Source of the DNA: Symbioplanes lichenis
GTDB lineage: Bacteria; Actinomycetota; Actinomycetes; Mycobacteriales; Micromonosporaceae
DNA length: 64,000 nucleotides
Assembly: GCF_030709675.1 (NCBI RefSeq)
Contig: NZ_JAUZQD010000003.1
Location: forward strand, 310,001-374,000
Direction: 5' to 3'
Below are positions 37,438 through 46,678 of the stretch, piece by piece. The notes below the pieces were generated by a model. That model saw only the letters and a program-made list of their open reading frames with translations. It did no database searches and was not told where the DNA came from. Position numbers and translations under genes: made by a program. The first letter of the stretch is position 1; each line of letters starts with the position of its first letter.

Positions 37438-38588
37438 CTCCCATGATCTCGCCAGTCGCCACCCGCCCCGCTGAGCCTTGCGTCTCCGCTGGTGCCGCTG
37501 GTGCCGGTGGTGCCGGTGGTGCCGATATTGGGTCTCGCGCTTCTGATCCGGCCGTTGCCAGTCGCGGGGCTGACGAGGCGTCTTCGGTGACAGTGACGGG
37601 TGGAGTGCTGATCGATCCTCGTGGTCGGTGGACCGGCCCGGGAGCCGATGAGCGGGTTTCGGTGTCGGCCGCCGGGGGTGGGGTGTTCGACTTTCATGCC
37701 CGGTGTGCGGGGAACGTGCGATCTGCGCGTGCGCTCCTGTCCGTGATGGACAGTCATGGCATTACGCGTGCGGCGGTTTCGGCCGGCGGGGTGGTGCCGC
37801 TCCAGCAGCTGTCTCGGCAGATCAACGACGGCGGACGGGCGGATGCGCGAGCGGACAATGCCGCAACGTTCGCAACGTGCAAGCGCGCACCGGGGCGGCT
37901 CGTGCCGGTCTACTTTGCCGATCCACTGCGCGATGTCGATGCGTACAGCAGGGATGGCGGGCGTTTTCGAGGGCTCGAGATCTCTCCGGCCGTACATGGC
38001 TTCCGCTATGACGATGCCGGGGTGGCCGAACTGGTTGCCGCTGCGGGGGATGCCGGTCATTCCGTTTACACGGTCACGCTGGCCCGGGCCGGCGCCCGGT
38101 CCGCTGACCTGGCGGCGCTGGCTCGCGACTTCCCGCATGTCACCTTCGTCTGGGGGCATTGCGGGCACACCGGTCTCGATGTCGCCGGGCTCGACGACCT
38201 GGCCGCCGAGCCGAACGTACTGGCCGAAATTTCCGGTTGCCTCACCGTGACCGCCCGTGCCGCCGTCGATCGGCTCGGCGCTGGGCGCGTGTTGTTCGGC
38301 ACCGAGTATCCGCTTCAGGCGCACTCGGTCGAGCTGGCCAAGGTGGCGGCGCTTCATCTGTCTCCGGCCGATCGGCACCGGGTGTTGTGGGCCAACGCCT
38401 GCCGGGTGCTCGGTGAGGATCCCGGCCCTGCGCCTCAGATGAAGACGACTTCGGAGGCATCGAGGGAAGCGCGTCGCGCTCCTTCGGAAGAGCGGATCCC
38501 TGGGGCTAACAGCGACGCCCGAGTCGACTTCGGCTGGATCCAGCGCGATCGCCGAGCAGGCACGGGATTCCTGGCAGGCAAGGAGTAA
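37434..38588 (+). CDS. Amidohydrolase-2-fold protein, candidate ring-closing enzyme
   Basis: 384 residues; ATG 37434 overlaps the griH stop (ATGA). After about 80 low-complexity residues (9-bp GGTGCC-type repeats) the fold begins at GGGVFDFHARC. Other landmarks: RAAVSAGGVVPLQQ, FRGLEISPAVHGF, VTFVWGHCGHTG, GRVLFGTEYPLQAHSVELAK. The first metal motif is D-F-H-A-R rather than D-x-H-x-H, and the usual final Asp (G-S/T-D) is Glu, so classical hydrolysis is doubtful. Amidohydrolase-fold proteins form the benzoxazole ring in nataxazole/A33853-type pathways; placement beside an AMP ligase and aminohydroxybenzoate genes suggests the same. Function is inferred. Confidence 0.8.
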   Translation: MTPMISPVATRPAEPCVSAGAAGAGGAGGADIGSRASDPAVASRGADEASSVTVTGGVLIDPRGRWTGPGADERVSVSAAGGGVFDFHARCAGNVRSARALLSVMDSHGITRAAVSAGGVVPLQQLSRQINDGGRADARADNAATFATCKRAPGRLVPVYFADPLRDVDAYSRDGGRFRGLEISPAVHGFRYDDAGVAELVAAAGDAGHSVYTVTLARAGARSADLAALARDFPHVTFVWGHCGHTGLDVAGLDDLAAEPNVLAEISGCLTVTARAAVDRLGAGRVLFGTEYPLQAHSVELAKVAALHLSPADRHRVLWANACRVLGEDPGPAPQMKTTSEASREARRAPSEERIPGANSDARVDFGWIQRDRRAGTGFLAGKE

Positions 38589-38600
38589 GGGAGGAAGGGC

Positions 38601-40232
38601 GTGGGGACGGTGGTTTCGGGGCGGCCTCGGCTGGGGGACTGGCGGGATGCCGGGGAGTTGGCTGCTCTTCAGGATCGTGCGTTGGGACGAGTGTTGGCGG
38701 CGGCGGGGCGGTCCCCGTTCTATCGGGCGCGGGCCGGGGGCGTGCCGGGGAGTCGGGCGGAGCTCGAGGCGTATCCGCTTACGACCAAGAGTGATCTGCG
38801 GAAGGCGTACCCGTGGGGGATGTTGGCCGTTGATCGGCGGGAAGTGGCGACCTATCACGAGTCCAGTGGGAGCAGCGGGACGCCGACCGCTTCGTACTAC
38901 ACGGATGAGGACTGGCTCGATCTGACCGAGCGGTTCGGGCGGAAGCATGTGGGGATCGGGGCGGACGACACGTTTCTGGTGCGGACGCCGTATGCGCTCA
39001 TGATCACGGGGCATCTCGCGCATGCGGCCGCGCGGGCGGCGGGCGCGACGGTGGTGCCGGCGGACAATCGGTCGCTGGCGACGCCGTACGCGAAGGTTGT
39101 TCGTTTGGTGCACGACCTTGGCGTTTCGCTCACCTGGTCGTTGCCGACCGACGTTCTGGTCTGGGCGGCCGCGGCGGAGCGTGCCGGGTATCGGCCGGAT
39201 CGGGACTTCCCGGCGCTGCGCGCTTTGTTCGTGGGGGGCGAAACGCTCAGTCCGGCGCGCAGAACGCGCATTGCAGAGATCTGGAACACCACGGTGGTCG
39301 AGGAGTACGGCGCCACGGAGACGGGCAGCCTCGCCGGCGAGTGTCCGTATGGGCGGCTGCACCTGTGGGCGGATCGCGCGATTTTCGAAGTGCACGATCC
39401 GCGCACCGGCCGGATCAGTGCGGCGGGGCGGGGGCAGCTCGTCGTGACGCCGCTCTACCGGGAGGCGATGCCGTTGCTGCGGTATGCGATCGCCGACGAG
39501 GTGGATATCAGCGACGGGGACGGGTGTCCGTGCGGCTGGGCGCTGCCGGTGGTGCGGATTCTCGGGCGGGGCGGGGTGGGTAGTGCCGGCGGTGACGGCG
39601 TAACGGGATCCGCGGACGAGAGCGGCCCGGTGCCGGTTCAGATCGACCTGGAGGAGCAGGTCTTCCGGTTGCCACGGGAGTACGGCGTCATGTTCTGGCG
39701 TGCGCGGTGGGAAGTGGCTGGGGGCTCGGCCCGTGGCGAGCAGGTGACTGGTGGTGCGCGAGCCGGATCGGCTGCCGATGGCGTTGCGGGCGTGTGGGGA
39801 CTGAGCGATTCGCTCATCGCTGGTCGTAGTGCGCGCGCTGGCGGGGTTGGCCTGAGTGCTGGTCGCTCTCCGGGGGCTGGTGGGGACCAAGGGAGCGGCC
39901 TGGAGTCGGGGGCTGCTCGAGATGCAGGGGTTGGCCGGGACTCGCGGTCGGAGGTGGCGGGCAAGGGCGGGCGGCGGGGGTATGGGCGTGGCTCGGGCGG
40001 TGGATTTCGGATTCGGGTGCAGATCGAGGTGGCGGATCGGTTCCGGGCGGCGGCGGTGCGGGAGTTGGATGCGTCGCTGCGGGATGGGCTCGGTGTTGAG
40101 GCCGTGGTGGATCCGTTGCCGCCCGGTGGGCTCGTGCCGATCGAGTTGCTCACTTCCGCGCCCGATGTGATGAAGCCGCGCGGTCTGTTCGGGCCGGGCG
40201 AGGACTGGGACAAGGCGCTGCGCTACTACTGA
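38601..40232 (+). CDS. PaaK-like AMP-forming ligase
   Basis: 543 residues; GTG 38601 preceded by GGGAGGAAGGGC. Adenylate-forming family: SSGSSGTPTASYY (P-loop), FVGGETLSPARR, VVEEYGATETGSL (A5-type motif), LLRYAIADEVDI. The closest look is to phenylacetate-CoA ligase-type enzymes that activate aryl carboxylates. The region between about residues 320 and 470 is Gly/Ser/Arg-rich and unrelated to the family, another low-complexity insert, splitting the small C-terminal domain. Expected to activate 3-hydroxyanthranilate or 3-amino-4-hydroxybenzoate for coupling. No carrier protein was seen, so the acceptor may be CoA or directly an amine or phenol. Confidence 0.85.
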   Translation: MGTVVSGRPRLGDWRDAGELAALQDRALGRVLAAAGRSPFYRARAGGVPGSRAELEAYPLTTKSDLRKAYPWGMLAVDRREVATYHESSGSSGTPTASYYTDEDWLDLTERFGRKHVGIGADDTFLVRTPYALMITGHLAHAAARAAGATVVPADNRSLATPYAKVVRLVHDLGVSLTWSLPTDVLVWAAAAERAGYRPDRDFPALRALFVGGETLSPARRTRIAEIWNTTVVEEYGATETGSLAGECPYGRLHLWADRAIFEVHDPRTGRISAAGRGQLVVTPLYREAMPLLRYAIADEVDISDGDGCPCGWALPVVRILGRGGVGSAGGDGVTGSADESGPVPVQIDLEEQVFRLPREYGVMFWRARWEVAGGSARGEQVTGGARAGSAADGVAGVWGLSDSLIAGRSARAGGVGLSAGRSPGAGGDQGSGLESGAARDAGVGRDSRSEVAGKGGRRGYGRGSGGGFRIRVQIEVADRFRAAAVRELDASLRDGLGVEAVVDPLPPGGLVPIELLTSAPDVMKPRGLFGPGEDWDKALRYY

Positions 40233-40241
40233 GGAGACGTT

Positions 40242-42041
40242 GTGACTCGCATTCTTGTGGCGGGCGCCGGGATTGCCGGGCTCACCACTGCTCTTGCTCT
40301 TGGTCGCGCCGGGTTCGGGTGCGACGTGATCGAACGTGCAAATGAGCTGCCCATTTCTGGTGGTGGGATCCAGCTTTCCCCGAACGCCACGGCTGTGCTC
40401 GAACGGCTCGGCGTCACGCTGCCGGCGGCGGAAATTGTTCAGCCCGTCACTCGTGACTTGCTGCGCTGGGAGGACGGACGGGTGTTGGGCCGGATGCCGC
40501 TGGATGGCTACAAGACGCCTTATCTGACTGTGCGCCGGGCGACTCTTTGCCGTGCGTTGCTGGCGGAGGTGCAGCGTGTGCAGGGGCTGCGTACGGTGCG
40601 CTTCGGGGTTGCCTGCACTGGCGTGGATGACGGATCGAGCAATGCGGTTGCGCGTTTGAGCGATGGTTCGACGTGGAGTGGCGAGCTAATCGTCGGTGCG
40701 GACGGCTTGCGATCCACGGTACGGGCTGAGCCGGGTGCTCCGGTTCGGCACAGCGGCTGGGCTGCGTACCGCTGCGTTGTGCCGGTCGGGCGACTCGGGT
40801 GGGGCGGGTATGCAGCCGGGCCGGCGCGGGTGCGGGTGTGGCTCGGGCCCGGGCGGCATTGCGTGGTGTATCCCGTCGATGGTGAGCGTTCGCTCAATGT
40901 GGTGGCCGTCGTGCCGGCACCGGTGCCGCCCAGGGCGAGCCGGGAGGTTGTTGCCGGGGAAGTGCTCGCGGAGTTCGGCGGGTGGGATCCGGCGCTGCGG
41001 GCGCTGATCGCCGTGGCGGGGCCTTGGGAGCTGCATGGGCTGGCGATGCGGACGCCGCCAGCGGCGCGGTGTGCGGGACCGGTTGTTCTGGTCGGGGACG
41101 CTGCGCAGCCGATGCTGCCTTTTCTGGCCCAGGGGGCGGCGCAGGGCATCGAGGACGCGGCTGCGTTGGCGGCCTGTCTGTATGAGGAGAAGGGGCGGGC
41201 ATCTGGTGCGCTGGGGGGTTGCTTGCTGGAGGGGCAAAGGCCGGTTTCTGGTGCGCCGGGCGGGTGCTTGCGGGAGGAGCCGGGGCGGGTTTCCGGTGCG
41301 ACGGGCGCCTGCTTGCGCGAGGAGATGGGGCGGGTTGTTGGTGCGCGGGTGGCTTGCCTGCAGGACGAGTATGGGCGGGCTTTCGGAGGCGGTCGCGGCG
41401 TGAGCCTTTGTCAGCGGGGAGGGCTCGAACGGGAGGAGCGCCTGGGTTTGGAGGGGGGCCCGGTCCGGGATTCGGAGCGTTCGGTGGTGGTGCGGCGGGC
41501 GACGGAAGCCGAGGCCTGGGAGCGACGTGGTCGCCAGGATGGGCAGGCACAGGGTTTGTGGCGTTGTCACGGTGTCACGGCGGCTGGGATTCAGGATGCG
41601 CTTGTGCGGTATGAGCGAGTGCGCATGCCGCGGGCGGCTCGGGTTGCTGCCGTGGCTGCGGCCGGGGCGGTTGAGCATCATCTGCCTGATGGGCTCGCGC
41701 AACGCGAACGGGACGCTCGGTTTGCGACGGGAACGGTGGGGCTTGGATCGGCGCGGCTTGGAGCGGCCGGGGTCGGGCCGGCGGGGCCTGGGTCTGCGGG
41801 GCCTGGGGCGGCGGGGCTTGGGGCGGCCGGGCTTGGGTCTGCGGGGCCTGGGGCGACGGAGTTTGGAGCAGCCGGGCTTGGGTCGACGGGCTCTGGGGCC
41901 GCGGGGCCTGGGGCGGCTGGACTCGGGTCGACGGGGGCCGGAGCGGCGGGGCTTGAGCCAGTGGGGCCTGGAGAGGCAGAGCGCGGGAGCGGGGGACTTG
42001 ACTGGCTGTACGCCCCGGAGGACGGGGTGGTGTCGCGATGA
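40242..42041 (+). CDS. FAD monooxygenase (salicylate-hydroxylase-like) with repeat inserts
   Basis: 599 residues where the family has about 390. ATG-equivalent GTG 40242 starts [34 protein letters not shown] (DG motif) and [20 protein letters not shown] (GD motif) are intact; the AALAACL helix follows, and [14 protein letters not shown] closes the catalytic domain. Between them five copies of a 15-residue unit (ACLxEExGRxSGA) amplify the native helix, then more low-complexity sequence. A second insert of 15-bp G-x-A-G-L/P units fills residues about 498-587. Probably a single-component ring hydroxylase acting on an aminohydroxybenzoate. Overlaps the SDR by ATGA. Confidence 0.85.
   Translation: MTRILVAGAGIAGLTTALALGRAGFGCDVIERANELPISGGGIQLSPNATAVLERLGVTLPAAEIVQPVTRDLLRWEDGRVLGRMPLDGYKTPYLTVRRATLCRALLAEVQRVQGLRTVRFGVACTGVDDGSSNAVARLSDGSTWSGELIVGADGLRSTVRAEPGAPVRHSGWAAYRCVVPVGRLGWGGYAAGPARVRVWLGPGRHCVVYPVDGERSLNVVAVVPAPVPPRASREVVAGEVLAEFGGWDPALRALIAVAGPWELHGLAMRTPPAARCAGPVVLVGDAAQPMLPFLAQGAAQGIEDAAALAACLYEEKGRASGALGGCLLEGQRPVSGAPGGCLREEPGRVSGATGACLREEMGRVVGARVACLQDEYGRAFGGGRGVSLCQRGGLEREERLGLEGGPVRDSERSVVVRRATEAEAWERRGRQDGQAQGLWRCHGVTAAGIQDALVRYERVRMPRAARVAAVAAAGAVEHHLPDGLAQRERDARFATGTVGLGSARLGAAGVGPAGPGSAGPGAAGLGAAGLGSAGPGATEFGAAGLGSTGSGAAGPGAAGLGSTGAGAAGLEPVGPGEAERGSGGLDWLYAPEDGVVSR
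41165..41400. repeat. 45-bp in-frame repeat in the FAD monooxygenase
   Basis: Five diverged units starting from the native [15 protein letters not shown]; the origin from host codons is visible. Confidence 0.85.
41735..42000. repeat. 15-bp in-frame minisatellite at the monooxygenase C-terminus
   Basis: About seventeen pentapeptide units (G-A-A-G-L / G-S-A-G-P), ending just before the stop. Confidence 0.9.
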
Positions 42042-42784
42042 CGGCGCTGGTGACTGGAGCGGGGCGGGGGATCGGGGCGGCGGTGGTTCGGGCGCTGGTT
42101 GCTGACGGGCATGTTGTTGCTGCCACGGATGTGATCGGTGTGGGGGCGGCGGGTGGTCGAACGAGCAGAGTGCGCATGTTTGGGTTGGACGTTCGAGACA
42201 GTCGGGCTGTTCGGGATGTCGTTGCGCGGGTGGAGGACGAGCTCGGGCCGGTGGATGTTCTGGTCAATGTGGCGGGCGTGTTGCGTACCGGATCGGTGGT
42301 GGACACCAGCGACGCGGAGTGGGCCGAAGTCTTCGACGTGGATGCGGGTGGGGTGTTTCGGGTCAGCCGGGAAGTGGCGCGGCGGATGATGGCGCGCAGG
42401 CGGGGTGCTGTCGTGACGGTCGCGTCCAATGCCGCTTCGGTGCCGCGGGCGCACATGGCGGCCTATGCGGCGGCCAAGGCTGCTGCCGCCCATTTCACTC
42501 GGTGTCTGGGGGTGGAGCTGGCGCCGTACGGGATCCGGTGCAATGTGGTTTCGCCCGGATCCACCGATACGGCTATGCAACGGGGCATGTGGGCTGATCC
42601 GGTGGCCGGGGCGGCCGGCGTTGTGGCGGGGAGTCCGGAGTTGTTCAAGTTGGGCATTCCGTTGGGGCGTATCGCTGATCCGGACGACGTTGCTGCGGCG
42701 GTCGCTTTTCTCGCGTCGGAGCGGGCTCGGCACATCACTATGCACACCTTGACGGTTGACGGTGGCGCATCGCTCGGGGTGTGA
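42038..42784 (+). CDS. EntA/DhbA-type 2,3-dihydro-aromatic dehydrogenase
   Basis: 248-residue classical [11 protein letters not shown] (cofactor), NVAGVL, catalytic Ser in TVASNAAS and [13 protein letters not shown] (YxxxK) are all present. The tail [32 protein letters not shown] and [17 protein letters not shown] is the signature of 2,3-dihydro-2,3-dihydroxybenzoate dehydrogenases. In this cluster, with PhzE and PhzD, the expected reaction is oxidation of trans-2,3-dihydro-3-hydroxyanthranilate to 3-hydroxyanthranilate. One of the few enzymes of the cluster without a repeat insert. Confidence 0.9.
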   Translation: MTALVTGAGRGIGAAVVRALVADGHVVAATDVIGVGAAGGRTSRVRMFGLDVRDSRAVRDVVARVEDELGPVDVLVNVAGVLRTGSVVDTSDAEWAEVFDVDAGGVFRVSREVARRMMARRRGAVVTVASNAASVPRAHMAAYAAAKAAAAHFTRCLGVELAPYGIRCNVVSPGSTDTAMQRGMWADPVAGAAGVVAGSPELFKLGIPLGRIADPDDVAAAVAFLASERARHITMHTLTVDGGASLGV

Positions 42785-43264
42785 CGCGGTATGGGTTGCG
42801 GACGTTCTGCTCAAGGTGCGGTGCAGTGCGCGTCGCGAACGTTTCGCTCGGGGTCGTGACGCGGTGCGGGTTGTAGACGTTTCGCTCGGGGCTCGGGGCT
42901 CGGGGCTCGGGGCTCGGGGCTCGGGGCTCGGGACGCGGGGCGCGGGGCGGTGCGGGTTGTCGACGTTTCGTTCGAGGTGCGGGCGATGCGGGTTGCGGAC
43001 TTTCGCTCACTGTGACGCGGTGCGGTTGGACACGTTTTCGGCTGCGGAGATGTCTCGCCTGCAGGATGACGGGCAAGGGGCTTGGGCGCGTCGCCACGTG
43101 CCACCGTGTTGGGTCGCCACGTCGCCACGTCGCCACGTCGCCACGTCGGCTCGTCGCCACGTCGGGAAATCAGCTCGTCGGCACGTCAGCATGTCGAGAC
43201 ATCAGCACGTTGGCTCGTTGGCTCGTTGGCACGTAGGCGCGTTGGCTCGTTGGAGGGGACTGCT
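42785..43264. repeat. Repeat-rich gene-free region before phzD, 480 bp
   Basis: Begins with imperfect copies of the SDR 3' end (CGCTCGGGGTGTGACGCGGT). About 42890-42930 is a CTCGGGG heptamer run; 43110-43180 is built of CACGTCGC/CACGTCGG units; 43205-43255 of TTGGCTCG units. GGAGG (43251-43255) belongs to phzD. No other gene is supported. Confidence 0.75.
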
Positions 43265-43909
43265 GTGGGCGTACCTGTGATTGGGGAGTATGCGATGCCG
43301 GGTGGGAGGGCGATTCCGGAGGCGGTGGTGGGGTGGCGGCTTGAGGCTCGGCGGGCTGTGCTGCTCGTGCATGACATGCAGCGGTATTTTGTTCGTTTCT
43401 TGCCGGAGGGGCGGTCGCCGACTGTTGAGTTGGTGGCGAACGTGCAGCGGTTGTTGCGCGCGGCGCGCGGGGCGGGGGTGCCGGTGATCTATACCGCGCA
43501 GCCGGGGGACATGAGCCGGGAGGAGCGGGGGCTGCTGCACGACTTCTGGGGGCCCGGAATGAGTGGGGCAGTCGAGGATCGGGCTGTGCTCGACGCGGTG
43601 GCTCCGGCGGCGGGGGAGTGCGTGGTTACGCGCTTTCGGTACAGCGCGTTTGCGCGTACTGATCTGGCGGAGCGGATGGGTGGCCGCGACCAGCTTGTGG
43701 TGTGCGGGGTGTTCGCGCACATCGGGTGTGTGGCGACGGCGGCGGATGCGTTTGTTCGAGATGTGGAGCCGTTTCTGGCTGCCGATGCGCTGGCGGACTT
43801 CAGCCGGGCGGACCACCTGCGGGCGTTGCGGTGGGCGGCGAGTAGTTGCGCTGTTACGGCTTCTACGGCGGCGTTGAGCGCGGCTTTGTCAGGCGCGGGA
43901 ACAAGCTGA
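43265..43909 (+). CDS. phzD: PhzD-type isochorismatase with Lys-to-Arg active-site change
   Basis: 214 residues, close to the usual PhzD length. GTG 43265 with GGAGG 9 bases upstream; VGVPVIGEYAMP aligns with the PhzD start. ARRAVLLVHDMQRYFVRFLP (catalytic Asp), YTAQPGDMSREERGLLHDFW, GPGM, RYSAF, DQLVVCGVFAHIGC and DFSRADHLRAL follow PhzD closely. It should release pyruvate from 2-amino-2-deoxyisochorismate. In the T-K-W-R-Y-S-A-F motif the catalytic Lys is Arg (TRFRYSAF, codon CGC), which may lower activity. No repeat insert. Confidence 0.88.
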   Translation: MGVPVIGEYAMPGGRAIPEAVVGWRLEARRAVLLVHDMQRYFVRFLPEGRSPTVELVANVQRLLRAARGAGVPVIYTAQPGDMSREERGLLHDFWGPGMSGAVEDRAVLDAVAPAAGECVVTRFRYSAFARTDLAERMGGRDQLVVCGVFAHIGCVATAADAFVRDVEPFLAADALADFSRADHLRALRWAASSCAVTASTAALSAALSGAGTS

Positions 43910-44433
43910 CCGCGTGAAGGCGTGTGACAGTCTGCGCGCGGGGGACGCGTAATGAGACGCGTAATGACTTGCGCCCGTGGGCGTGCGACAACCAGCGCAC
44001 GGCGGGCGAGCCGCCGCTTGGGACCTGCACACCGATGCGGGGCGTCTGAAAGCCGCTTTCGTGCGGGCCTGTGACGACCTACGCCGGTGGGAGCGCGTGA
44101 CAATTTCGGACGATGAAGGCTTATGACGCCTACGGCGTTGGGCGCGTGAGCTTGTCGGGTTCGCGCGGCCCGCATCGACAGCTTTGGTGCGCGGCAGGGG
44201 CGCGCGGGTGGGCGGATGCGTTGGGTGGGGCTTGATGCGCGACGGCTTTGGTGTGCGGTTCGGGCGACAGGCCACAGGCGACACGTGGTGAGCGCCACGC
44301 GATACGTGGTAAGCGCCACGCGATGCGTGGTGAGCGATAGGTGGCAGGCGGTAAGTGACAAGAGGTAGGCGGTAGTCGCTCGGGGCGGAAAGATGCGTGG
44401 ACAGCGGGACGGGCGGCTTGCGGTGGAGGGGCT
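43910..44433. repeat. Gene-free region with 21-bp repeats, 524 bp
   Basis: 44280-44370 carries GTGGTGAGCGCCACGCGAT-type units; 43915-44130 has weaker GTGTGACA/GCGTGACAAT repeats. It separates convergent phzD and luxR. No gene or clean terminator hairpin seen. Confidence 0.65.
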
Positions 44434-45831
44434 TCACGGGTGGGTGTGGTGGATCAGGGCGGCGAGTTCTACTCGGGACACGATGCCTAGCTTGTGGAAG
44501 ATCTGGCGTAGGTGGAAGTTGACCGTGTGCGGTGAGCGGCCTACCCGGGTGGCGATCTGCTGGTTTGTGAGGGCTTGACCGGCCAGGATGGCGATCTGGC
44601 GTTCTCGGGGGCTCAGGGATGCCCAGCCTGCTGCCTCTTCGCGCGGGGTGGCCGGCGCGGGAGACAGTGCTGACGCGGTGGGCGGCTGGGCTGCTGCGGG
44701 AGGCAGTGCCGATGCGGTGGGGGACGGGGTTGCCGTAGAGGGCAGGGTGGGCGGCTGGGTCACCGTGGGAGGCAGTGCCGGCGCAGTGGGGGGCTGGGTT
44801 GCCGTGGGAGGCGGTGCCGGCGCGGCGGGGAGCTGGGCGGCCGGGGGGAGGGCGGCTGTTGCGGGGAGTGAGGCTGGTGGGGGGAGTTGGGCTGCGGCGG
44901 GATGGAAGGGGTCGGGCTCTTCGCGGAGGGCGGCGGCTATGGGGCGGGGGAGGTCGGCGGCTACGGCTCGGCGGACGAGGTCGTGGGTGAAGGTGAGTAG
45001 TTCTCCGTCGCTGGTCAGGAGGCCTGAGTCGAGGAGTTCGGCTATGGCCGGTACGACTTGGAGTGGGTGGACGGCCAGGGGGCGGGTGAGTTGCACCAGG
45101 GGGAACGCCGCTTTCAGCGTTGTCGCGGCGTGGGCCAGGTGACGGGCCTGCGGGGAGAGGGCGGCGAGTTGGTCGCGGATCCAAGCGAGGGTACGGGCGG
45201 GGAGGCGCGTGGCGGTCAGCGTGCCCGAGGAGGAGAGCAGGCCCTCTTCCTGCAGGCCGCGGATCAGATCGTGGATCACTCGGGGGCGGCCGGCGGCGAC
45301 TCGGAGCAGATCGGCCAGAGCGCGGCCGGGGACGGCGAAGTCGCGGCCGGGGGAGGCGCTGAGGGCGTCGGGGGAGGCGCTGAGGAGGTCGGCTGCGAGG
45401 GCGCCGGCCGCGGCGGGGCTCAAGGGGGACAGGTCGACCCGTTGCACGCGCGGGGAGGTGAGGCGGTCCGGCGGGAGGGGGTTGTGGCCGGGGCGGGCGG
45501 TGAGGGCCACCAGCACCGGTACGGACTCCGCGAGCCGGTCGAGCTCGTCCCAGTCCGCCGGGGTGATGCGGTGCGGGTGGTCGCTGCAGACGACGAGAGT
45601 GGATGCGGTTCGGGGCGTTTCGGCGGGCTCGGTGACGACGTCGTATCCACGGTGGCGGGACGCGTCCGCCGTCTCGAGCAGCATCCGGGAACGTCCGCTG
45701 CCGCTCGGGCCGGTCAGGAGGAGCACCGTGAGCTGCCCGGCTCGTACATGATCGATTGTCGCCCGGACGAGGCGCAGCTCGCGGTCGCGTCCGGTGAGCC
45801 GTTGCAGTGGGGTGTTCAGGCGCGTGGCCAT
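44434..45831 (-). CDS. Short LuxR regulator: ATPase domain, Pro/Ala/Thr linker, HTH
   Basis: 465 residues from ATG 45831 (AGGAGGAG 4-5 bases upstream; upstream ATGs add non-conserved sequence). LTGRDRELRLVRATI and LLTGPSGSGRSRMLL (Walker A) open an AAA/STAND domain as in LAL regulators. The long TPR region of LAL proteins is absent. In its place residues about 311-398 are 39-bp Pro/Ala/Thr tandem repeats (A-L-P-P-T-V-T-Q-P-P-T). The LuxR HTH follows (LSPRERQIAILAGQALTNQQ, RSPHTVNFHLRQIF). Possibly a reduced second regulator of the cluster. Confidence 0.82.
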   Translation of the reverse strand: MATRLNTPLQRLTGRDRELRLVRATIDHVRAGQLTVLLLTGPSGSGRSRMLLETADASRHRGYDVVTEPAETPRTASTLVVCSDHPHRITPADWDELDRLAESVPVLVALTARPGHNPLPPDRLTSPRVQRVDLSPLSPAAAGALAADLLSASPDALSASPGRDFAVPGRALADLLRVAAGRPRVIHDLIRGLQEEGLLSSSGTLTATRLPARTLAWIRDQLAALSPQARHLAHAATTLKAAFPLVQLTRPLAVHPLQVVPAIAELLDSGLLTSDGELLTFTHDLVRRAVAADLPRPIAAALREEPDPFHPAAAQLPPPASLPATAALPPAAQLPAAPAPPPTATQPPTAPALPPTVTQPPTLPSTATPSPTASALPPAAAQPPTASALSPAPATPREEAAGWASLSPRERQIAILAGQALTNQQIATRVGRSPHTVNFHLRQIFHKLGIVSRVELAALIHHTHP

Positions 45832-45976
45832 CGCTCCTCCTCGGTCGTCCCGGCCCGCCGGTGGGCCGATCAACACGACCGATGGTGGGGCGCGACGGCG
45901 GGCGAGACCGGCCAGAAGTAGGGAATCGGGCGCCGTAGTCGGGTTGTCGACCATGTGTCCGTACATGGGAAGGGTC

Positions 45977-46678
45977 TTATCGCCCTTCGCCCAGCGCGCG
46001 CAGGGCCGCGGGGTCGAGGATCACCACCCGGCGGTATCCCGTCGCGACCAGGTTGCGTTCGCGCAGCTCGCCGACGGCCTTGTGCATGGTCGCCTGGGCG
46101 ATGGCGATCATGGTGGCCAGCTCCGGCTGACTCAGCGGCACGGTGATCTCGACGCTGCCGTCGGGGCGCTCCTGGCCGCAGACCTCGGCGATCTCGGTCA
46201 GGACGCGGGCCAGGCGCAGATGGGCGGGGAACGCCGCGAACTCGCTGCGCCGCCGGTTGGCCCAGCGCAGCTGGCGTACGACGGCGGCGGTCACCGAGGT
46301 CGCGGCTTCCGGGCGGCGGCGCAGAAAGGCTTCGAAATCGCCCCGGGGTACGAGCACCGCACCGACCCGCCCGCACGCGGTGACCGTGGCATTGCGCGGC
46401 TCCCCGGTGAGTACGCCGATCTCGCCGACCACTTCGCCGGGCAGCCGGATGCCGAGCAGCGTGGCGAGCCCCTCGACGGCCGTGGTCACCTTGGCGAACC
46501 CGGTGAGCAGCAGCACCACGTGCGCCGCGGTCGCACCTTCACGCAACATGGTGGCGCCCGAGGCGTACTGGCGGCGTACTCCCATGGTGAGCAGCTCGGA
46601 CACCGTGCCGGCGGAAAGTCCGCCGAGGAAGGTCGCGGCGGCCCACGGGCCGGCGGCGCGGGCGGGATCGTCCGGCAT
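45977..46678 (-). CDS. Crp/Fnr-family regulator
   Basis: 233 residues. Cyclic-nucleotide-binding-like beta roll (about 20-130: ASGATMLREGATAAHVVLLL, GEVVGEIGVLTGEPRNATV) and C-terminal winged helix (about 150-225: LSQPELATMIAIAQATMHKA). ATG 46678 has GGGAGC upstream. The Arg/Glu phosphate-cassette (GEIG...RNATV) is retained, so cAMP or another nucleotide could bind. No target site was identified; it may lie outside the biosynthetic cluster. Confidence 0.87.
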   Translation of the reverse strand: MPDDPARAAGPWAAATFLGGLSAGTVSELLTMGVRRQYASGATMLREGATAAHVVLLLTGFAKVTTAVEGLATLLGIRLPGEVVGEIGVLTGEPRNATVTACGRVGAVLVPRGDFEAFLRRRPEAATSVTAAVVRQLRWANRRRSEFAAFPAHLRLARVLTEIAEVCGQERPDGSVEITVPLSQPELATMIAIAQATMHKAVGELRERNLVATGYRRVVILDPAALRALGEGR

